Shown here piece after piece: positions 1 through 9,790 of a stretch of 64,000 nucleotides of DNA. The notes beneath the pieces are model-generated. The model was not told the DNA's origin. It saw nothing but the letters and a program-made list of their open reading frames with translations, and did not search any database. The stretch covers positions 620,001 to 684,000 of the forward strand of contig NZ_AP025591.1 of NCBI RefSeq assembly GCF_023169945.1, written 5' to 3'. This DNA comes from Anaeromyxobacter oryzae (lineage in GTDB: Bacteria > Myxococcota > Myxococcia > Myxococcales > Anaeromyxobacteraceae). The position numbers and the translations under genes are program-made. The number at the start of each line of letters is the position of its first letter. Position 1 is the stretch's first letter.

Positions 1-2
1 TC

Positions 3-560
3 ACCGCACGTGGCGAGGAACGCGCGCGCCTGCTCCGCCAGTTCGGGGTGATGTACCAGAGCGGCGCCCTGTTCGGCTCGATGACGCTGCTGGAGAACGT
101 GCGCCTGCCGCTCGACGAGTTCACCGAGCTCCACTCCGACGAGAAGGACCTCGTCGCGCTCGCCAAGCTGAACCAGGTCGGGATACGCGCGGCCGCATGG
201 AAGACGCCGGCGGAGGTGTCTGGGGGCATGAAGAAGCGCGCGGCGATCGCGCGGGCGATGGCCCTGGATCCCTTCCTCCTGTTCCTGGACGAACCCTCGT
301 CGGGGCTCGACCCGATCACCTCGGCCGGCCTCGACGCGCTCATCCGCTTCCTCTCGATGGACTTCGGCATCACCTTCGTCGTCGTCACCCACGAATTGCA
401 GAGCACGTATGCGATCGCGGATCGCTGCGTCCTGCTCGACGCGCGCACGAAGACCATCATCGCGGAAGGCAAGCCGGCGGATCTCCGCGATCACTCCGAG
501 GACCCGACCGTCAGACGGTTCTTCAGGCGGGAAGCGGACCCACAGGGCGGGGTGCCATGA
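3..560 (+). CDS. MlaF-like ABC transporter ATP-binding protein (5' end outside window)
   Basis: This is the C-terminal 185 residues of an ABC ATPase; the reading frame is open to the left edge, so the Walker A part is missing. The visible part has the Q-loop region (VMYQSGALFGSMTLLEN), the ABC signature VSGGMKKR, the Walker B stretch LLFLDEPSSGLDP and the switch histidine in VVVTHEL. The GALFGSMT and SGGM spellings are typical of ATPases that energise MCE/Mla phospholipid transport between the membranes. The next gene is an MCE-domain protein whose ATG overlaps this stop codon (ATGA), which supports the assignment. A permease (MlaE type) would be expected upstream, outside the window. The family call is firm; the lipid substrate is inferred. 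Confidence 0.9.
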   Translation, partial: TARGEERARLLRQFGVMYQSGALFGSMTLLENVRLPLDEFTELHSDEKDLVALAKLNQVGIRAAAWKTPAEVSGGMKKRAAIARAMALDPFLLFLDEPSSGLDPITSAGLDALIRFLSMDFGITFVVVTHELQSTYAIADRCVLLDARTKTIIAEGKPADLRDHSEDPTVRRFFRREADPQGGVP

Positions 561-1531
561 GAGAGCGATCGAGGGAATTCAGGATCGGGGCGTTCGTCGT
601 CGCGGCCACCGGGCTCGTCGTCGCCTCGCTGTTCTTCTTCGGCGTCGCGCGCCGGCTCCAGCACAAGGTGAAGCTGGAAACCTACGTCGCAGGGAACGTC
701 GACGGGCTCACGGTCGGCTCGGTCGTGAAGCTGAAGGGCGTGAGCGTCGGCGAGGTCACGAAGATCAGCTTCTCGTGGATCGAGTACCCAGGCGGCGCGC
801 CGCCTTGCGTCGTCGTCTACTTCGACATCGCGGAGGCCGTGGTCCCCGCACCCTCCACCGGCGTCACGATGGATGAAGCCGTCCTCAGGGGACTGCGGGC
901 GATCATCATGCCCGTGGGGATAACGGGCTCGGCCTATCTGGCGCTGGAGGTGGTCGACGCCGCCCAGAACCCTCCCCTCGCCTACTCGTGGAAGCCGGGC
1001 AACGAGGTCATCCCGTCGGCAGAGGGCCAGCTGAGCCACATCGTGACGTCCGTCGAGAAGACGGTCGCCAATCTGGAAAAGCTCGACGTGGAGCGTCTGG
1101 GCGCGCGCCTCGACCACGTGCTCCAGGTGTCCGACGAGACGCTCGGGAGACTCTCGAAGCTCGACTTCGAGCAACTCGGCGCCAACCTCAACCAGGTGGC
1201 TGCGACCGGGCGTACCGCCACGCTGGAGGTGCGGGCGCTCGCCAGCGAGACGCGGGGGACCCTGGCCCGCATGCACCTCGACGCCCTGGCGGGTGACGCC
1301 GACCGGCTCCTCGGAGGCCTGCAGCAGTCGAACGCGGTGATCCAGCGCCTCGTCGATCGGCTGGGCGACGTCGACGTCCGCGAGCTGAACGACGCCCTCG
1401 CCAGCACGCGGGAGGCCGCGCGCCACCTGAACGACGCGATCGAGCAGCTGAACAGGTATCCATCCGGCTTCCTCCTCGGGGAGAAGCCGGCTCCGGTGCG
1501 CAGCCTCGACGAGTCGGTGCCGCGACGATGA
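557..1531 (+). CDS. MCE/MlaD domain protein of lipid ABC transporter
   Basis: The 324-residue protein starts with a short basic stretch and one membrane anchor (residues about 11-31, AFVVAATGLVVASLFFFG). An MCE domain follows (about 38-120), including the pattern VDGLTVGSVVKLKGVSVGEV. The C-terminal half is helical, with repeated LD/LE and LGA motifs typical of the periplasmic helical region of MlaD/PqiB-type proteins. The ATG overlaps the stop of the ATPase gene, and its own stop overlaps the ATG of the next gene, so the three are translationally coupled. It probably forms the substrate-binding periplasmic ring of an inner-membrane lipid importer or exporter. Confidence 0.9.
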   Translation: MRERSREFRIGAFVVAATGLVVASLFFFGVARRLQHKVKLETYVAGNVDGLTVGSVVKLKGVSVGEVTKISFSWIEYPGGAPPCVVVYFDIAEAVVPAPSTGVTMDEAVLRGLRAIIMPVGITGSAYLALEVVDAAQNPPLAYSWKPGNEVIPSAEGQLSHIVTSVEKTVANLEKLDVERLGARLDHVLQVSDETLGRLSKLDFEQLGANLNQVAATGRTATLEVRALASETRGTLARMHLDALAGDADRLLGGLQQSNAVIQRLVDRLGDVDVRELNDALASTREAARHLNDAIEQLNRYPSGFLLGEKPAPVRSLDESVPRR

Positions 1532-2181
1532 AGCCTCGCCTCGTCGGGGGACTCTGGCCCGCTCTCGCCGTGGCCGCGGGCTGCCTGACCAGGACGGCCG
1601 TCGTCCCGCAGATCTTCTCGATCGATCCACCGCCGGTGGAGGAGACCCGGCGCTCCGCTGGCACGTACGTCGTCTCCGTGAGGAGGGTGGAGGTCGCTCC
1701 TCCGTTCGAGGCTCGAGAGCTCCTCTACCGGACCGGCGACCATCGTCTCGAGCGCGATCACTACGCGATCTTCGCCGCGCCCCCCGGCGATCTGCTCTCC
1801 GGAGCGGTTCGCGGGTACCTGCGCAACGCCACGTTCGCGCGCGAAGTCGTCGAGCCGGGCGCAGCGCTTCGCGCGGGCCTCGTGGTGGAGGTCTACGCGT
1901 CCGAGATCTCCGGCGACCTCAGGCGGGCCGACGACGCCGCCGCCGTCCTGCGGCTTCGTTTCGTCGTCACGATCGGTGGAGACACGGACACGTCCGCTCG
2001 CGGTCCGCCCCTCCTCGAGAAGGAGTACTCCAGCCGCACCCGCGCCGCGAGGCGCACGGCCGACGCCATCGCCACGGCCTGGAACGAGGGGCTCTCGGCG
2101 ATCATGAAGGAGTTCGTCGCCGACGTCGAGGCGGTCCTCGCGCGGGGGCCGACGACCACGGGAGGACCGGCGTGTCGATGA
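1528..2181 (+). CDS. ABC-type transport auxiliary lipoprotein
   Basis: This 217-residue protein has a signal sequence ending at a cysteine in AVAAGC, consistent with lipidation. The body (YVVSVRRVEVAPPFEARELLYR, then the DYAIFAAPPGDLLSGAVRGYL-like region) fits the ABC_trans_aux/PqiC-YmbA fold. That family sits at the outer membrane as the partner of MCE transporters. The gene is the third in the coupled operon (ATGA overlap at 1528-1531) and ends before a convergent RND operon. Assignment rests on position plus family-like sequence; no interaction can be read from DNA. Confidence 0.8.
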   Translation: MKPRLVGGLWPALAVAAGCLTRTAVVPQIFSIDPPPVEETRRSAGTYVVSVRRVEVAPPFEARELLYRTGDHRLERDHYAIFAAPPGDLLSGAVRGYLRNATFAREVVEPGAALRAGLVVEVYASEISGDLRRADDAAAVLRLRFVVTIGGDTDTSARGPPLLEKEYSSRTRAARRTADAIATAWNEGLSAIMKEFVADVEAVLARGPTTTGGPACR

Positions 2182-2205
2182 GAGCGGCGCGACACGTCCA
2201 CGCCG

Positions 2206-5200
2206 TCAGCGGGAACGCGCCGGCGCCGAGGCGCCGTCCTGCGCGCCGGGCAGCGCCGCGGAGCCGCCCTCGCGCCGCCTCCTCTCCGCACCGCTCCAGA
2301 GTTCCACCAGCACGAACAGCATGGGGATGATGAAGATCGCGATGACGGTCGCCGTCAGCATCCCGGAGATGACCGCCGTTCCCATCTGCCTCCGCGACAG
2401 GCCGCCGGCCCCCGAGGCATTCCAGAGCGGAAGCAACCCGAAGATGAACGCGAACGAGGTCATGAGGACGGGACGGAACCGGAGCTTCGCGCCCGCGAGG
2501 GCGGCCTCCGCCAGCGGCCGGCCCTTCTCGAGCTCCCCCTTCGCGAACTCGACGATCAGGATCGCGTTCTTCGCCGCCAGCCCGATCAGCATCACCAGCC
2601 CGATCTGCCCGTACACGTTGAAGTCGAAGTTTCGCAGCCACAGGCCCGCCAGCGCGCCGAACACCGCGATTGGCACGGACAGGAGCACGCTGAACGGCAG
2701 CGACCAGCTCTCGTAGAGGGCAGCGAGAATGAGGAAGACGCAGACCAGCGAGAGGGCGAAGACCGGCGCGCTGCGGCCGGCCGTCCGCTGCTGGTAGGAG
2801 AGGTCCGCCCACGCGAGGCTCATCTCACGGGGCAGGACCTCGCTGGCGACCTGCTCGAGCGCGGCGAGGACCTGGCCGGAGCTGAAGCCCGGGGCCGGCG
2901 AGCCGATGACCTGGGCGGAGCGATAGAGATTGAAGCGGTTGGTGTACTCGGGGCCGTACACGCGCCGGGTGGAGGCGAAGGCCGAGAGCGGGACCATCTC
3001 GCCGTTGCCGTTGCGGACGTAGTACCGTGCGATGTCGTCGGCGCTGCGGCGCTGCTCGCCGTCCGCCTGCAGGTAGACCCTCCACGTCCGCCCGAACCGG
3101 TTGAACTGGTTGACGTACGCGCCGCCGAGGTAGGCCTGCAGCGTCTGGTACACCGCGCTCACGCTGACACCCTGCTTGATGACCTTGTCGCGATCGACGT
3201 CGGCGTAGATCTGCGGCACCGTCGGGCGAAACACCGTGTTGATGCTCCCCACCTCGGGCCGCTTGCGCGCAGCGGCCATGAACGCGTCGAGGTGCGTCGC
3301 GAGGAATGGGACATCGCCGCCGCTGCGGTCCTGGAGCCACGCCGAGAAGCCACCGGAGGTGCCGAGACCGCTGATGGCCGGGGGTGGGATCGCGAAGGCG
3401 ATGGCCTCGTCGATCTTCGACGCGAGCTCTCCGTTCAGCCGGCTGATCACCGCCGCCGCGGCGTGCTGCGCACCGGGGCGCTCGGACCAGTCCTTGAGCG
3501 TGACGAAGTAGAGGCCGTTGTAGGTCGCCGAGCTGTAGCTCAGGATCGAGAAGCCCGCGATGGTATTGAACGACCGGACCTCGGGCGTGGCCGAGAGGAT
3601 CGCGTCGATCTTGCGGCACACGTCGTCGGTCCGCTGGAGCGAGGCCGCGTCGGGGAGCTGGACGTTCATGAAGAAGTAGCCCTGGTCCTCTTCGGTCAGG
3701 AAGCCGGAGGGCACCCGGTCGCCGGCGACGACCGACAGGGCTGTGAAGGCCGCGAGGAGGCCGAGCCCGATCGCCGCCTTCCGGATCAGGAACCCCGAGA
3801 CGCCGACATACCGTTCGCGGACCCGGTCGAAGACGCCGTTGAACCCGCGGAAGAAGCGGGCCAGCGGCCCCTTCGCTTCCGCCCGTGGACGAAGGAGCAG
3901 CGCCGAGAGCGCGGGGGAGAGCGTGAGGGCGTTGAAGGCCGAGAAGAGGACCGAGACGGCGATCGTCACGGCGAACTGCTTGTTCAGGCGGCCGGTGATC
4001 CCGCTCATGAACCCCATGGGGATGAAGACGGACGCGAGGATGACGGCCACGCTGACCACCGGCGCGGTAACCTCCTTCATCGCGGCCAGGGTGGCTTCCC
4101 GCGGCGACATGCCATCGTCGATGTGTCGCTCGACCGCCTCCACGACCACGATGGCGTCGTCGACGACCAGCCCGATGGCGAGCACGAGACCGAACAGCGA
4201 GAGGGTGTTGATGGAGAACCCGAGCAGCGGGAACACCATGAACGTCCCGACGAGCGACACCGGCACGGCGATCAGGGGGATCAGCGTGGCGCGCCAGCTC
4301 TGCAGAAACAGGAAGACCACCAGGGCCACGAGGAGCGTGGTCTCCAGCAGCGTGATGACGATCTCCTGGATTCCCCCGGTCACGGGCACCGTGGTGTCGA
4401 GCGAGATGCCGTAGTCCACGTCCACCGGAAACCGCTGCTTCAGCTCGGCGATCGTCCGCTTCACGCCGCCGGCGACGGCCAGCGCGTTCGATCCCGGGGT
4501 CTGGTAGACGCCGATGACGATCGCCGGCTTCCCGTTCATGCGGCCGATCTGCGTGTACGTCAGTGCTCCGAGCTCGATCCGGGCCACGTCGCGAAGCCGC
4601 ACCGTGGATCCGTCCGGGTTGAGACGCAGCACGACGTTGCCGAACTCCTCGGGCCTCAGCAGCCGCCCCTGCGACCGGATGGTGTAGGTGAACTGCTGGT
4701 CTTTCGGGGCCGGTTCGGCGCCTGCACGGCCGGACGGGTTCACCGTGCTCTGCGCCTGCACCGCCGAGACGAGGTCGGAGACGGTGAAGCCCAGCTTCGC
4801 GAGCCGGTCCGGCTTGACCCAGATGCGCATCGCGTAATCGGCGCTCCCGAAGACCCGGATCAGGCCGACGCCGGGGACGCGCTGGATCGTGTCGTTCACG
4901 TTTATCGTCGCGTAGTTCGCCAGGAACAGCGGGTCGTGGGTGCCCTTCGGCGAGTACAGCGAGATCGCGAGCAGCGGAAGGCCGGTGGACTGCACGTAGC
5001 TCAGTCCGTAATTGGTGACGTCCGACGGAAGGAGCGCCTGCGCCTGGGCCGCCTTGTTCTGCGTGTTCACCTGGTCGACGTCGATGTCGCTGTCGACGTC
5101 GAAGGTCACCTGCAGGTTGAAGGAGCCGTCGTTCGCGTTCGTCGACCGTACGTAGAGCAGCCTGTTGACCCCCGACATCTGCTGCTCGATCGGCGTGGCG

Positions 5201-5382
5201 ACCGATTCCTCGACGGCGAGCGCGTCCGCGCCGGTGTACGTGGTCGTGATCTGGATCTGCGGCGGCACGATGTTCGGGTACTGCGCGATCGGCAGGGTGA
5301 AGATCGCCACCCCACCGACGATCACCATGAGGATCGCGATCACCATCGCCACGATCGGACGGCCGACGAAGAAGCGCGACAT
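2206..5382 (-). CDS. RND efflux transporter, AcrB/HAE1 family
   Basis: At 1058 residues this has the usual length of a hydrophobe/amphiphile efflux-1 pump. The N-terminus [17 protein letters not shown] is typical, with [13 protein letters not shown] and the [12 protein letters not shown] porter segment following. The adjacent aspartates needed for proton relay are present in TM4 ([13 protein letters not shown]), and the second-half repeat has [11 protein letters not shown]. It is translated from the same minus-strand operon as the membrane fusion protein just upstream, with 3 bases between them. No outer-membrane TolC-like gene is adjacent, so the pump must use one encoded elsewhere. Substrates cannot be predicted. 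Confidence 0.95.
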   Translation of the reverse strand: MSRFFVGRPIVAMVIAILMVIVGGVAIFTLPIAQYPNIVPPQIQITTTYTGADALAVEESVATPIEQQMSGVNRLLYVRSTNANDGSFNLQVTFDVDSDIDVDQVNTQNKAAQAQALLPSDVTNYGLSYVQSTGLPLLAISLYSPKGTHDPLFLANYATINVNDTIQRVPGVGLIRVFGSADYAMRIWVKPDRLAKLGFTVSDLVSAVQAQSTVNPSGRAGAEPAPKDQQFTYTIRSQGRLLRPEEFGNVVLRLNPDGSTVRLRDVARIELGALTYTQIGRMNGKPAIVIGVYQTPGSNALAVAGGVKRTIAELKQRFPVDVDYGISLDTTVPVTGGIQEIVITLLETTLLVALVVFLFLQSWRATLIPLIAVPVSLVGTFMVFPLLGFSINTLSLFGLVLAIGLVVDDAIVVVEAVERHIDDGMSPREATLAAMKEVTAPVVSVAVILASVFIPMGFMSGITGRLNKQFAVTIAVSVLFSAFNALTLSPALSALLLRPRAEAKGPLARFFRGFNGVFDRVRERYVGVSGFLIRKAAIGLGLLAAFTALSVVAGDRVPSGFLTEEDQGYFFMNVQLPDAASLQRTDDVCRKIDAILSATPEVRSFNTIAGFSILSYSSATYNGLYFVTLKDWSERPGAQHAAAAVISRLNGELASKIDEAIAFAIPPPAISGLGTSGGFSAWLQDRSGGDVPFLATHLDAFMAAARKRPEVGSINTVFRPTVPQIYADVDRDKVIKQGVSVSAVYQTLQAYLGGAYVNQFNRFGRTWRVYLQADGEQRRSADDIARYYVRNGNGEMVPLSAFASTRRVYGPEYTNRFNLYRSAQVIGSPAPGFSSGQVLAALEQVASEVLPREMSLAWADLSYQQRTAGRSAPVFALSLVCVFLILAALYESWSLPFSVLLSVPIAVFGALAGLWLRNFDFNVYGQIGLVMLIGLAAKNAILIVEFAKGELEKGRPLAEAALAGAKLRFRPVLMTSFAFIFGLLPLWNASGAGGLSRRQMGTAVISGMLTATVIAIFIIPMLFVLVELWSGAERRRREGGSAALPGAQDGASAPARSR

Positions 5383-5385
5383 GGC

Positions 5386-6582
5386 CTACCTGCTCCGCGA
5401 CGAAGACCCGGTGGGCGATGCCGATGCGGTGGATTCGTGCGACGCCGGCTCGGGGGGCGACGCCATTGCGCTGGACCCGCCGGACGCCGGCACCGCGCGC
5501 ACCTCCATCCCGGGCCTGATGCGCGCCAGATCCGACACGACCACCTTCTCGCCTGCGCGCACGCCGCGCAGGACGATCGCCATCGCGCCGACCTGTCCTG
5601 CGGTCTTCACCGAGCGCACCTCGAGCTTGCCATCGGGTCCGACGACCCCGACCTGGTAGCTGCCCTGCAGCTCGTTGATCGCGCGCTGGGACACGAGCAG
5701 GGCGTCCTTCCGGACCTCGGTCGCGGCGCGGACCCTCGCGTACTGGCCGGGCCGCAGGACGTTCCCCGGGTTCGGGAACGAGCCCTGGATCGCGATCGTC
5801 CCGGTCTGCGGACTGAACTGGCGATTCACGGCGACGACGGTCCCGCGGTGCGGGTAGACCGTGCCATCCTGGAGGATGACCTCAAGGGGAGGGTCGGCCG
5901 AACGCCCGGGCTCGGCCCAGCGGCTTCCGCGCACCGAGCCGAGGTACTCGACCTCGCTGATGCTGAACTGGGCCTTGATCGGCTCGACCTGCGAGACCGT
6001 CGTCATCGTCGACGACGCGTTGACGAGATTCCCGACCTGCACCTGCGCGATGCCGGCGATGCCGTCGATCGGCGAGGTCACCTGGGTCCAGCCGCGGTTC
6101 AGCTGCGCCCGGTGGAGGCTGGCGCGGGACGCCTCGACGGCGGCCGTCGCCTCACGCTCGGCCGCGAGATCGTTGTCGAGCTGCTGGCGGGTGATGGCCT
6201 GTCCGGCGAACAGCTGCCGGTCGCGCTGGACGTCGAGGCGCGCCTTGGCGCGCGCCGCGATGTTCCGGTCGAGCGTGGCCCGGGCCTCGTCGGCCGCATC
6301 CTTGTAGTCGCGCGGGTCGATGAGGAACAGCACCTCACCTTTGCGAACGAATGCTCCGTCCCGGTACACCTGCTTCCGGACGTAGCCGGTGACCTGAGGC
6401 TTGATCTCCGCGTTGACGAAGCCGTCGAGGCTGCCGACCCACTCGCTGTAGATTCGCACGTCCCGCTTCTCCACCGCGACGACCTGCACCGTCGGAGCGG
6501 GCGGCGCGGGCGGCGCCGCGCCCCGGTGACAGGCGCCGATCAACAGGGTCGAACCGAGGACGGCCAAGATGCGAAGTCGCAT
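5386..6582 (-). CDS. RND efflux periplasmic adaptor (AcrA/MexA family)
   Basis: This 398-residue lipoprotein has a lipobox (STLLIGAC) at about residue 18. It then shows the adaptor order: first beta-strand and lipoyl half (YSEWVGSLDGFVNAEIKPQ, VTGYV), a coiled-coil hairpin (about 95-170, RATLDRNIAARAKARLD), the second lipoyl half (VTSPIDGIAG), and the beta-barrel and membrane-proximal domains. The tail is Ser/Pro/Ala-rich. It is the first gene of the adaptor-pump operon. No regulator gene flanks it; upstream lie only about 260 unassigned bases and a decayed peptidase fragment. Confidence 0.93.
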   Translation of the reverse strand: MRLRILAVLGSTLLIGACHRGAAPPAPPAPTVQVVAVEKRDVRIYSEWVGSLDGFVNAEIKPQVTGYVRKQVYRDGAFVRKGEVLFLIDPRDYKDAADEARATLDRNIAARAKARLDVQRDRQLFAGQAITRQQLDNDLAAEREATAAVEASRASLHRAQLNRGWTQVTSPIDGIAGIAQVQVGNLVNASSTMTTVSQVEPIKAQFSISEVEYLGSVRGSRWAEPGRSADPPLEVILQDGTVYPHRGTVVAVNRQFSPQTGTIAIQGSFPNPGNVLRPGQYARVRAATEVRKDALLVSQRAINELQGSYQVGVVGPDGKLEVRSVKTAGQVGAMAIVLRGVRAGEKVVVSDLARIRPGMEVRAVPASGGSSAMASPPEPASHESTASASPTGSSSRSR

Positions 6583-6840
6583 GCTTCACCTCGTCGCGCC
6601 CCCGTGCAATGGCGGCGCGAGCGCCTCGCCGCGTCGCGCTCCACGGGGCCCCCCGATCGCTGTTGTTCGAATCCTCTGCAACCAAGCAGGCTGAAGGCAC
6701 GCGCCCCGGAGAGCTGGCGCTCCCGCGGGCCGAGTGAAGTCCGGCCCCGGCGCGTCGCGCCGACCGCGCGGGCGTCGAGCGAGCGCGAGCCTCCTCCCGC
6801 GTCTCCGCGATGGCGGCGGCCGACCGAACCGGTCGGACGT
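6583..6840. other. unassigned upstream region of the RND operon
   Basis: These 258 bases lie between the adaptor gene start and a peptidase remnant. They must contain the RND operon promoter on the minus strand. I see no convincing gene, palindrome or repeat. Confidence 0.4.
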
Positions 6841-6972
6841 CACGCCGCCGCGCTCCCCGGCCTCGCCCGCAAGCTGCCGCACTACGGAAAGTACGGCCTG
6901 CTCGCGTTCGAGGGGGACGAGCCCGCGAACGTCGCCAAGGAGACCTGGCCGCTGCTGCGACTAGCGCCCTGA
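6841..6972 (+). pseudogene. remnant of an M1-type peptidase C-terminus
   Basis: The plus-strand frame from 6841 to the TGA at 6972 reads as a protein tail with ARKLPHYGKYGLLAFEG followed by DEPANVAKETWPLL. From memory this resembles the C-terminal end of secreted M1-family aminopeptidases (HYGKYSYLAFEGD, then NVAKG and WP). Nothing upstream in any frame continues the peptidase, so this is the stub of a deleted gene. Its last codons overlap the end of the convergent beta-propeller gene. The family identity is moderately certain; the remnant status is clear from its length of about 43 codons. Confidence 0.5.
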
Positions 6973-7614
6973 CCGGCGGCGTGGCTTCCGCACGGCGCGG
7001 ACCCGGCCGCTCCCGCCACCGCCGGCGTAGAGGAGGTCGCCCTGGTCCGACTCCAGCCCGCTCACCCCGGTCCCCTCGGGCATCGTCAGGCGGGCAAGCA
7101 CCTCGCCTGTCTCGGGATCGACCTGGCGGATGTCGGCGTCGTCGCCTTCCCAGGTCCCGTGCCAGAGCTCGCCGTCCACCCAGGTGACTCCGGTGACGAA
7201 GCGGCTCGACTCGATCGTGCGCAGGATCGCGCCGGTGTCGGGATCGATCTGGTGGATCTTCCGGTCACGGTATTGCCCGACCCACAGCGCACCCTCGCCC
7301 CACGCCAGCCCCGAGTCACGCCCGCCGCCGGGGGCCGGGATCGTCGACAGGACCTCCCCGGTCGCCGGATCGATCTTGTGGATGCGGTCGCCCGCGATCT
7401 GGAAGAGGTGCCGGCCGTCGAAGGTCGTCCCGGCGTCGCAGGCGACGTCCAGGGCGCGCACGAGCCTGCCGCTCGCCGGCTCGAAGGCCTGCAGCTTCTC
7501 GCCGCTGGCGAACCAGACCAGGCTGCCGTCGAAGCTGACGCCGTGCACGTGCGGTGCGCCGGGGAACGGACCGTACTCGCGCACGATCTCGGCCGGCTGA
7601 GTCTCCTTGCCCAT
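6961..7614 (-). CDS. PQQ/NHL-like beta-propeller protein (Vgb/glutamine-cyclotransferase-like)
   Basis: The 217-residue protein has about five short blades of the form G-x-L-W-x-G plus D-P-x-T-G-E-V-L, for example IHKIDPATGEVLSTI, IHQIDPDTGAILRTI and IRQVDPETGEVLARL. This is the pattern of small propellers related to glutamine cyclotransferase and Vgb lyase. No signal peptide is visible, so it is probably cytoplasmic. I chose the ATG at 7614 because an AGGAG ribosome site lies about 8 bases upstream. The upstream minus-strand gene is a TPR/winged-helix regulator ending 25 bases before this start, suggesting one operon. The reaction is unknown. Confidence 0.75.
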   Translation of the reverse strand: MGKETQPAEIVREYGPFPGAPHVHGVSFDGSLVWFASGEKLQAFEPASGRLVRALDVACDAGTTFDGRHLFQIAGDRIHKIDPATGEVLSTIPAPGGGRDSGLAWGEGALWVGQYRDRKIHQIDPDTGAILRTIESSRFVTGVTWVDGELWHGTWEGDDADIRQVDPETGEVLARLTMPEGTGVSGLESDQGDLLYAGGGGSGRVRAVRKPRRRSGR

Positions 7615-7639
7615 CGCCTGCTCCTTTCCTTTCTCTTCC

Positions 7640-8860
7640 CTACTCGAATCCGTCGGAGGCCGGGAGCAACAAGGCCGTCGCGAATCCGGCCACCGGCGCG
7701 GAGAGCCAGCGCCGGGAGCGGCCGCGGCCCAGCGCGCGCACCTGGCCGGCCTCCTCGAGGGCGACCAGGGCGCGCTGCACCGTTCGCTGGCTGGACCCCA
7801 GGGCCAGCGCCAGCGCCGAGGTCGACCAGGCCTCGCCGTCGGCGAGCAGCGCCAGGACGGAGGCGTCGGGGCTCTCGATCGGAGGCGCCAGCAACCGCAC
7901 CGTCGCGGCCCCTCGCCCCACCAGGCTGAAGCCACCTGCGGTGGCCCGGATCTCCGCGAACGGCCGCAGCTCGCGGCGCAGGCGTCCCATGCCGACCCGC
8001 AGGCGCGCGCGGTGGGATGGATTCGTCCGCCGCGCGCCGAACGCGCGCTCGATCAGGTCCTTGCGCGCCGCCTCGCCGGGCCACGCCTCCGCCAGACCAT
8101 ACAGCAGCGCGAACAGCGCCGGCCGACGCGAGAGCCGCACGACCCGCTCTCCCCGGCGTGCCACCCGCCGGCATCCGTCGACGACCAGGTCCGGTGAGGC
8201 GAGCACCGCCTCGACCTCCGCCAGGGTCAGGGACCGCGCCTCGCCCGCGGCGACGAGGCGCGCCGCCGGCAGGGCGAGGGTCCGTCCCGCCTGCTCGACC
8301 TCCGCGCAAAGCGCCCCGATGCCCGACCGCGCCGCCGCGTCCCGCGCGCTGGCGAGGGCCTCCCGCGCCTGATCGGCTCGCCCGCGGCGGAGCGCGATCT
8401 CGAAGGTGACCAGGGCGGCGATGGCCGCGAGCCGGGCGGGCCCGGCGCCGAGGTCGAGCGTCGCGCACGCGGCGTCCGCCTCGTCGACCCGGCCGAGCAG
8501 CAGGAGGCGACGGATCTGCAGCAGCCGGGCGTGGGCCGCGTTCTCCCGATCACCACGAGCGGCGAACGTGCGCAGGGCTTCGGCCAGCACCCGCGGCGGC
8601 CAGGCGAGATTGCGCGCCCCCAGCGCCACCTCCGCCTCCGCCGTGAGGCAGCGCGCCCGCGCGAGCGTCTCCCGCGGCCCGAAGCCCCGCGCCGCGCGTC
8701 GAAGCAGCTCCCGCGCCCGCCCCAGCTCCCCGAGCTGGGCCATCGCGATCCCGCGCAGCGCGAGGGCCGCCGGGTCGTCCCGCAGGGCGACGCGCTTGAG
8801 CGCGCCGAGCGGATCCCCCGCGCGCAGCGCGCGCCCTGCCGCGGTGATCGAGGAATCCAT
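7640..8860 (-). CDS. TPR-like / double winged-helix transcriptional regulator
   Basis: This 406-residue protein has three parts. Residues 1-190 are Ala/Leu-rich helical repeats resembling TPRs (ALRGIAMAQLGELGRARELL). Residues about 215-310 resemble an OmpR/SARP-type winged helix (FALLYGLAEAWPGEAARKDLI, then RLRVGMGRLRRELRP). Residues about 330-395 form a second winged helix (WSTSALALALGSSQRTVQRALVALEEAGQV). It is the first gene of a minus-strand pair with the beta-propeller protein, which may serve as a ligand sensor or target. It is divergent from the SDR gene at 8994, leaving a 133-base shared regulatory region. The DNA-binding role is an inference from the HTH segments. Confidence 0.72.
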   Translation of the reverse strand: MDSSITAAGRALRAGDPLGALKRVALRDDPAALALRGIAMAQLGELGRARELLRRAARGFGPRETLARARCLTAEAEVALGARNLAWPPRVLAEALRTFAARGDRENAAHARLLQIRRLLLLGRVDEADAACATLDLGAGPARLAAIAALVTFEIALRRGRADQAREALASARDAAARSGIGALCAEVEQAGRTLALPAARLVAAGEARSLTLAEVEAVLASPDLVVDGCRRVARRGERVVRLSRRPALFALLYGLAEAWPGEAARKDLIERAFGARRTNPSHRARLRVGMGRLRRELRPFAEIRATAGGFSLVGRGAATVRLLAPPIESPDASVLALLADGEAWSTSALALALGSSQRTVQRALVALEEAGQVRALGRGRSRRWLSAPVAGFATALLLPASDGFE

Positions 8861-8993
8861 CGTCCGTTCTTAACCGCGTCGCCGTTGTTACTCCCGCCCC
8901 GCTTCGTCGGCCTTTACGTTTCGCCCTGTGCAGGGCTGGACCCTGCCGACAGGGGCGGGCTGACGCCCCCGAACGACGAGAAAGGAAGCGACG

Positions 8994-9752
8994 ATGAAGG
9001 CACGGAGAATCGAAGGAGCGGTGGCCCTGGTGACCGGCGCCAACCGCGGCATCGGGCGCGCACTGACGGAGGCGCTCCTGGCCCGCGGCGTGAGGAAGGT
9101 CTACGCCACGGCGCGCGATCCGGAGGCGCTGCGCGCCCTGCGTGACGAGCGGCTCGTTTCGCTGCGGCTCGACGTGACCGACGTGGACCAGATCCGCGCG
9201 GCCGGAGACGCGGCTTCGGACGTCGAGTTCGTCTTCAACAACGCCGGTGTGGTGCTCGCCAGAGGAATCGCTGATTCAACGGTCCTCGACCAGGCCCGGC
9301 GCGAGATGGAGGTGAACTACTTCGGGCCTCTGCAGCTGCTCCACCACCTCGCGCCGACGCTGGCCAGGAACGGCGGGGGGGCGGTCGTCAACATCGGCTC
9401 GGCGGCCGGCCTGACCAACGTCCCCTTCTTCCCGACCTACAGCGCCTCGAAGGCCGCGCTCCACTCGTTGACCCAGGCCGCGCGCATCCTCCTCGGCGCG
9501 CAGGGCACCTCGGTCTTCGGCGTCTACGCGGGACCCGTCGACACCGACATGACCCGAGGGCTCGAGCTGCCGAAGACCTCGCCGCGGGACGTGGCGTTCG
9601 CGATCCTCGACGGCATCGAGGCGGGGCAGGAGGACATCTTCCCGGACCCGTACGCGGTGGAATTCGGCCGGCAGTTCGGGGCCTCGCCGAAGACCTCGGA
9701 ACGGCAGATCGCCGCAATGACCGCTGCGATGCTTTCGGGCTCCGCGGCGTGA
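8994..9752 (+). CDS. SDR family NAD(P)-dependent oxidoreductase
   Basis: The 252-residue classical short-chain dehydrogenase has the cofactor motif TGANRGIG at about residue 14, an NNAG motif (FNNAGVV), a catalytic serine in NIGSAAGL and the YSASK catalytic tetrad. The ATG at 8994 follows an AAGGAAG ribosome site. It is transcribed away from the regulator at 7640-8860 and is followed 38 bases later by the DUF899 gene. The substrate is not predictable. Confidence 0.9.
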   Translation: MKARRIEGAVALVTGANRGIGRALTEALLARGVRKVYATARDPEALRALRDERLVSLRLDVTDVDQIRAAGDAASDVEFVFNNAGVVLARGIADSTVLDQARREMEVNYFGPLQLLHHLAPTLARNGGGAVVNIGSAAGLTNVPFFPTYSASKAALHSLTQAARILLGAQGTSVFGVYAGPVDTDMTRGLELPKTSPRDVAFAILDGIEAGQEDIFPDPYAVEFGRQFGASPKTSERQIAAMTAAMLSGSAA

Positions 9753-9790
9753 CAGTCACGAAGGACAGACGAAGGAAGGAGAGAACAGCC

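Noticed and set aside
3292..6972. 1226-codon plus-strand frame opposite the RND genes
   Set aside because: It is a shadow of the RND pump and adaptor genes; its translation is dominated by Arg, Asp and Gly with no protein-like pattern. Only its last 43 codons look like a real remnant.
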